From: Chloroflexota bacterium
GTDB taxonomy: Bacteria; Chloroflexota; UBA5177; JANWHV01
Direction: 5' to 3'
NCBI GenBank assembly: GCA_025450255.1
Contig: JANWHV010000235.1
Span: 1-8,000, forward strand
Length of the DNA stretch: 8,000 nt
This document shows, piece by piece, positions 4,444 through 8,000 of this stretch (position 1 is its first letter; every line of letters starts with the position of its first letter). The position numbers were made by a program, and so were the translations under genes. The notes beneath the pieces were generated by a model that was not told the DNA's origin, did no database searches, and worked only from the letters and a program-made list of their open reading frames with translations.

Positions 4444-6129
4444 ATGCCAGGCATCCGGCGCCTCGATCCCCAGTTGGCCGCGCGCATCGCCGCCGGCGAG
4501 GTAATTGAGCGGCCGGCATCCGTGGTCAAGGAGTTGCTGGAAAACGCCCTGGATGCCGGCGCCTCCACGATCAAGGTTGAGATCGATGGCGGTGGACTCG
4601 ATCGCATTCGCCTGGCGGACAACGGTTGTGGCATTGCGGCGCACGAGCTCGATCTCGCCTTTGAACGCCATGCGACGAGCAAACTGGCGACGCTGGACGA
4701 CCTTGAGGCGATCGCCACCCTTGGTTTCAGGGGTGAAGCCTTGCCAAGCATCGCGGCCGTCTCGCGCGTGTCGGTGCGGACCATGCGCGCCGGTGACGGC
4801 GTGGGCGCGTGCATGACCATCCAGGACGGGGAGGTCGTCGATCGGCAGCGTCTCGGCTTACCGTTCGGCACCACGATTGACGTGACGGATCTGTTTGAGA
4901 ACCTTCCCGCGCGGCGCAAATTCCTCAAGGGGCGGCAGGCGGAGTCGGGCGCCGCGCAACTGGTCGTACAGCAATACGCGCTGGCCAATCCGCATTGCGC
5001 CATGTCCTTGACCACCGATGGGCAGACGGTTTTCAGCACGTATGGCGCGACGGGGTTGCGCGATGTGCTGGCGTGTCTGTATGGGCTGGACGTGGTTGAT
5101 AATCTGGTGGAGCTTGGCGGGGAGCGGCACGGCATCCAGGTGCGTGGATTCGTGAGCCGTATCGGCCACACACGAGCAACGCGCAGCCATCAATCATTCT
5201 TCGTTAACGGTCGCTGGGTACGAAACCGCGTGCTGAACGTTGCGCTCGCGGAGGGCTACCACAGCATGTTGATGGGCGGCAGACATCCCGTGGCGGTCAT
5301 CCTCCTTGAGATCCCTACCGATGAAGTTGACGTAAATGTCCATCCGGCCAAGACCGAGATACGCTTCCTGCGCGAGCGTGAAGTCTTTGGCGCCATTCGA
5401 CATACCGTAAACCTGGCGGTGGCGACCGGCCAGTCGATTATCCAACCGGCGCAAACGCCGGCTCAGGATTCCGCTGACGAAACTGTGCAACTATCATTAC
5501 TTGAAACACTGCCAGGCGAGGCGCCGCCCGATGACGGCATCGTGGCGCCGGCCCGCGCCCTTCCCGCGCTACGTGTGCTCGGCCAGGCCGGCTCGCTGTT
5601 CATCATCGCGGAGGGCCCCGACGGCGTGTACATGGTTGACCAACATGCGGCGCATGAACGGGTGCTCTACGATGATTTGCTTGCTCAGGTGGATGCCCAC
5701 GCGGCCGGCCTGCAGCCGCTGCTGGAGCCGCTGCTGGTGGACCTGGGCGACGCCGAAATGGATGCCCTGGTAGCGTGCGCCGAGCTTGTGCGGAGCCTAG
5801 GTTTCGACGTCGAGCCGTTTGGCGATGCAACGTGCGTGGTTCGGGCGGTGCCGGCAATGCTGGCCGGCGTCTCCACCGCGGAGTCGCTGCAAGCGCTGCT
5901 CGCCGATCTCGCGTCGGGGAAGGAGCAAGCGGATCTACGCGATCGATCACTTGCCACCGTGGCATGTAAGGCGGCGGTGAAGGCTGGACAGACACTATCG
6001 CTGGAGGAGATGCGGTTTCTCGTGCAGCGTCTTGAAACGACGAGCCGGCCCCGTACATGCCCGCATGGCAGGCCGACCATGATCTTGCTGAGCACGTCCG
6101 CCCTCGAACGCCAGTTCGGAAGACGATAG
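4444..6129 (+). CDS. mutL: DNA mismatch repair protein MutL (endonuclease type)
   Basis: The product is 561 residues from ATG 4444. I prefer this start to ATG 4417 because MPGIRRLDPQLAARIAAGEV lines up with the known MutL N-terminus; neither has a strong ribosome site. The N-terminal GHKL ATPase shows KELLENALDAGA (catalytic Glu near 30), DNGCGI (59-64), HATSK (76-80), GFRGEAL and the lysine before TEIRF (near 303). A short linker of about 50 residues leads to the C-terminal dimer/nuclease domain with DQHAAHERVLYD (399-410), ACKAAVKA, CPHGRP (539-544) and a terminal FGR. These mark the metal-dependent nicking type of MutL found in bacteria without MutH. MutL couples mismatch-bound MutS to strand nicking and removal. 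The linker contains QLSLL (349-353), resembling a sliding-clamp binding motif. No mutS is in the window. The cyclodeaminase frame ends 31 bases upstream, so transcription is probably shared. Confidence 0.97.
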   Translation: MPGIRRLDPQLAARIAAGEVIERPASVVKELLENALDAGASTIKVEIDGGGLDRIRLADNGCGIAAHELDLAFERHATSKLATLDDLEAIATLGFRGEALPSIAAVSRVSVRTMRAGDGVGACMTIQDGEVVDRQRLGLPFGTTIDVTDLFENLPARRKFLKGRQAESGAAQLVVQQYALANPHCAMSLTTDGQTVFSTYGATGLRDVLACLYGLDVVDNLVELGGERHGIQVRGFVSRIGHTRATRSHQSFFVNGRWVRNRVLNVALAEGYHSMLMGGRHPVAVILLEIPTDEVDVNVHPAKTEIRFLREREVFGAIRHTVNLAVATGQSIIQPAQTPAQDSADETVQLSLLETLPGEAPPDDGIVAPARALPALRVLGQAGSLFIIAEGPDGVYMVDQHAAHERVLYDDLLAQVDAHAAGLQPLLEPLLVDLGDAEMDALVACAELVRSLGFDVEPFGDATCVVRAVPAMLAGVSTAESLQALLADLASGKEQADLRDRSLATVACKAAVKAGQTLSLEEMRFLVQRLETTSRPRTCPHGRPTMILLSTSALERQFGRR

Positions 6130-6163
6130 GGAAAGCGGGCCAGGATCACCGGCCGGCGAGTAT

Positions 6164-6994
6164 TCAGTTGAGCCGTTCCGCGTTCTGTTCGACGTTGGCT
6201 TCCTGGCGCGCCCGGAAAATCCGTACCAGCCGCATCATTGAGACGTTCTCGGCGACCGCCCAGATCGAGCAGAGAAATATAATCGCCCCAACTCGCGTGA
6301 CGATCAGACCCAGGCTCACGGCCGTCAGGATCAGCACCATAAGCAGCGTGCTTACCGGCGCCGCGAGGGCCAGGAAAAACGCATTCCGGCCGAGAAGCTT
6401 CCATTCCATCTTACGCACCAGAAGCGGCCAGGCGTAGGATCCGGTCATCGCCCAGAGCGCGGTCAGGATAAGGATCAACAGCATGATAAACGTGCCGACA
6501 AGCGAGTGTACCGTCGAGTAGAAGCGGAAGTTGAGCACCAATATTGCCGCGGTCCCTGCTTGTACCCCGAGCAGGATCCAGCTTCGCCGGGCAAACGCGC
6601 GCATGCCGATCCAGTAATCGCTCAGCGCGGAACGCTCGTCGTCGTCGCACATGTTCCGCACGAAGTAGAAGAGCCCAGCGATCGCGGGACCGGCGAACAA
6701 GATCGTCACGATTGCGGCGGCGAAGAGCTTGACGCCGGCCCCTCCCGGCGCGACGCTGCCCACCAGCAGGCCCACGGCCGCGCCGGCAAGCGCCTGCACC
6801 GTCACCGCCAGGTTTAGCAGGATAAGCGAGCCTAAATGCTCGTAGAACCCGCCGAACAGGCGCTTGGCGTAACTGCGTTCAATCGTGATGGCGTCACTGG
6901 TTTCGAGCAGGGGATCCCGCTCAAGATCGTCCCAGAGCGAATCGCTGGACACCGTGCGTTCCGGCGATTCGGGCACGCCATCCTTTACCATCAT
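6164..6994 (-). CDS. DUF624/YesL-like integral membrane protein
   Basis: The product is 276 residues. ATG 6994 is chosen because AAGGAG lies five bases upstream and because its ATGA overlaps the stop of the preceding gene; ATG 6991 is an alternative. The open frame extends to 7201, but that part overlaps the upstream gene and is rejected. After a hydrophilic N-terminus of about 45 residues come roughly six membrane segments (about 53-80, 88-112, 138-155, 164-187, 203-222 and 226-250). The pattern FGGFYEHLGSLILLNL, then GPAIAGLFYFVRNM and a charged segment SALSDYWIGMRAFARRSW, is typical of DUF624/YesL-type proteins, often found near carbohydrate-uptake genes but without a proven activity. No such genes are nearby here. 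The gene converges with mutL with a 34-base gap and no visible terminator. Confidence 0.8.
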   Translation of the reverse strand: MMVKDGVPESPERTVSSDSLWDDLERDPLLETSDAITIERSYAKRLFGGFYEHLGSLILLNLAVTVQALAGAAVGLLVGSVAPGGAGVKLFAAAIVTILFAGPAIAGLFYFVRNMCDDDERSALSDYWIGMRAFARRSWILLGVQAGTAAILVLNFRFYSTVHSLVGTFIMLLILILTALWAMTGSYAWPLLVRKMEWKLLGRNAFFLALAAPVSTLLMVLILTAVSLGLIVTRVGAIIFLCSIWAVAENVSMMRLVRIFRARQEANVEQNAERLN

Positions 6995-7359
6995 GAGATC
7001 TCCTTGGGAACCGTGTTGGACCGCCGGTGGCGGCGCGGATCCAGTGCTAGACGAATCATAGTACGGCTTTGCGGCGTACCAGGCCAATGAAAGCACTGTT
7101 CGGGCAGCGCTTCCGGGTGCGCGAAAAACCGCTTGATACATATGCTCAAATGCTTGAGAAGCATACGATCCTCGCTCGACGGCTGTGCGGGCAGGCCCCA
7201 CAGCCAGGCATCGCCAGTCTCTACCGTGAGCACATCCTCTTTCCCACGCCGCGCGACGACAAGGTGTAACTGACCATCAAGCGTACCTTCCTCATCTGCC
7301 ACGCTATAACCGCGTCCCAGTAAGCCGCGCAGATAGCCGCTAAGTTGCAAGCGGTTCAC
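6991..7359 (-). CDS. Hypothetical small soluble protein, coupled to the DUF624-like gene
   Basis: The product is 122 residues from GTG 7359; the only earlier in-frame codons before the stop at 7408-7410 are not start codons. There is no Shine-Dalgarno, and TTG 7350 is possible. The protein has no signal or membrane segment. The N-terminus (LQLSGYLRGLLGRGYSVADE) looks helical, followed by strand-like LHLVVARRGKEDVLTV and a basic C-terminus. The LVVARRGKEDVLTVE pattern faintly recalls small restriction-endonuclease-like folds, but I see no nuclease motif I would trust, so no function is assigned. Its TGA overlaps the ATG of the next gene as ATGA, implying translational coupling and a shared role or dosage. 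Both probably belong to a transcript that begins with the PLP-enzyme gene. Confidence 0.6.
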   Translation of the reverse strand: MNRLQLSGYLRGLLGRGYSVADEEGTLDGQLHLVVARRGKEDVLTVETGDAWLWGLPAQPSSEDRMLLKHLSICIKRFFAHPEALPEQCFHWPGTPQSRTMIRLALDPRRHRRSNTVPKEIS

Positions 7360-7393
7360 GCGCGCGCGCGCCGATCGGCGGGCCGTGGCCCGC
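7357..7393 (-). other. Alternating CG tract and nested palindromes at a gene start
   Basis: Positions 7357-7371 alternate purine and pyrimidine (CACGCGCG...). CCGATCGG follows (7371-7378) and then the dyad GCGGGCC-GT-GGCCCGC (7378-7393). This lies between the PLP-enzyme stop at 7429 and the GTG of the 122-residue protein. The dyad could form a hairpin at the end of the PLP-enzyme message, but it has no T-run. The structure may also limit ribosome access to the GTG. Confidence 0.45.
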
Positions 7394-7428
7394 GCTGCGT
7401 CAAGGAATCAGCCTTTGAACCATTCATC

Positions 7429-8000
7429 TTATCGCTCAAGTGCTTGCTGAAGGTCATAGAGCAAGTCGTCTATGTCCTCAATGCCAACGGAGAGGCGCAC
7501 CAGCCCATCATGTACTCCCAGTTCGTCTCGTCGCGCAAGCGGTAGAGAAGCATGTGTCATGGATGCCGGGTGCTCCGCGAGCGACTCCACGCCGCCCAGA
7601 CTCTCGGCAAGCGTGAATATCTTGAGGCGCTCCAGCATCTGTCCCGCCGCCGCCAACCCACCCTGTAGTACGAATGACAACATGCCGCCGAATCCCCGTT
7701 GCTGGCGGCGCGCTGTCTCGTGGTCAGGGTGGCACGGCAGGCCAGGGTAGTGTACCGTGGTCACTTCTGGGCGCTCGGACAGCCACGCGGCAACGCGGTT
7801 CGCGTTCTCTTCGTGCGCCTTCATGCGTACCGCCAGAGTCTTGACGCCACGCAACACGAGCCAGCAGTCCAGCGGGCCCGGCACCGTGCCGGTGGCGTTT
7901 TCAAGATAGCGCAGCCGGTCCGCCAGATCGTCGTCATTCAACAACACCGCGCCACCGACCACGTCGCTATGGCCGCCGAGGTATTTCGTCGAGCTGTGCA
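7429..8000 (-). CDS. Cys/Met metabolism PLP-dependent enzyme, C-terminal part (5' end outside window)
   Basis: The minus-strand frame runs off the right edge, so the N-terminal half is missing; a GTG at 7962 is an internal valine. The first visible residues, HSSTKYLGGHSDVVGG, contain the lysine (codon 7984-7986) that forms the aldimine with pyridoxal phosphate. Downstream are VPGPLDCWLVLRGVKTLAVRM, HYPGLPCHPDH, RGFGGMLSF, SLGGVESLAEHPASMTH and GLVRLSVGIEDIDDLLYDL. This order is that of the cystathionine gamma-synthase/lyase, methionine gamma-lyase and O-acylhomoserine sulfhydrylase family. SLGGVESL followed by PASMTH favours the cystathionine gamma-synthase or gamma-lyase group, but the deciding substrate-pocket residues lie partly outside the window. 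It is probably the first gene visible of a transcript that continues into the 122-residue protein and the DUF624-like gene. Stop codon TAA. Confidence 0.92.
   Translation of the reverse strand, partial: HSSTKYLGGHSDVVGGAVLLNDDDLADRLRYLENATGTVPGPLDCWLVLRGVKTLAVRMKAHEENANRVAAWLSERPEVTTVHYPGLPCHPDHETARRQQRGFGGMLSFVLQGGLAAAGQMLERLKIFTLAESLGGVESLAEHPASMTHASLPLARRDELGVHDGLVRLSVGIEDIDDLLYDLQQALER

Noticed and set aside
3684..5171. Long minus-strand open frame of 495 codons opposite the cyclodeaminase gene and mutL
   Set aside because: Its translation is rich in S, R and P with no domain, while the plus strand encodes well-conserved families. It is a GC-rich shadow frame.
5685..6404. Minus-strand open frame of 239 codons across the mutL 3' end
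   Set aside because: It is antisense to the conserved MutL nuclease domain and shows no family pattern.
6995..7201. Extension of the DUF624-like protein to an upstream start
   Set aside because: The extension overlaps the 122-residue gene, and ATG 6994 has a strong AAGGAG and an ATGA overlap.
1..8000. Insertion sequence, CRISPR array, prophage or integration site
   Set aside because: No transposase or integrase, no regularly spaced repeats, no tRNA and no paired terminal repeats around a gene; the 510-560 repeat encloses only 25 bases.

Overview
The window is GC-rich bacterial DNA with tightly packed genes and several GTG or TTG start candidates. Gene content and family style suggest a Chloroflexota-like or related deep-branching bacterium: a membrane-free MgtE-type CBS protein, a short RNase H with an unusual C-terminus, an endonuclease-type MutL, and small exported proteins of unknown family. 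This assignment is an inference from protein style; no rRNA or other marker gene is present.

Layout, left to right. (1) 1-380: the 3' end of a plus-strand gene encoding an MgtE-like CBS-domain pair. (2) 381-625: a gene-free stretch with three hairpins, one with a stem of about 20 bp. (3) 626-1090, minus: a small secreted protein of unknown function. (4) 1091-1343: a divergent control region with two 22-bp-spaced operator-like elements, a plausible promoter, a 13-codon leader ORF and a very GC-rich hairpin. (5) 1344-2636, plus: a polytopic membrane protein ending in an HD-GYP cyclic-di-GMP phosphodiesterase domain. (6) 2648-3181, minus: a membrane-anchored extracytoplasmic protein of unknown function with a good promoter giving an almost leaderless mRNA. 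(7) 3317-3730, plus: an RNase H-like protein. (8) 3789-4412, plus: a formimidoyl-THF cyclodeaminase-family gene broken by one in-frame TAG. (9) 4444-6129, plus: mutL. (10) 6164-8000, minus: a cluster read right to left, made of a Cys/Met-metabolism PLP enzyme (5' end outside the window), a 122-residue unknown protein, and a DUF624/YesL-like membrane protein whose start overlaps the preceding stop by 4 bp.

How the genes relate. The plus-strand run rnh-like / cyclodeaminase / mutL is co-directional and closely spaced; RNase H and MutL share a DNA-maintenance theme, while the folate enzyme fits less well. The HD-GYP protein lies between two genes for exported proteins of unknown function and has the most elaborate upstream region, so it is the best candidate for regulated expression. 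No mobile element, CRISPR array, tRNA or rRNA was found.

The most notable points are the single amber codon inside the otherwise intact cyclodeaminase gene, the operator/leader-peptide/hairpin arrangement before the HD-GYP gene, the long hairpin at 510-560, a clamp-binding-like QLSLL motif in the MutL linker, and the RNase H that ends where its fourth carboxylate should be. I see no clear evidence of a wholly new multi-gene system.
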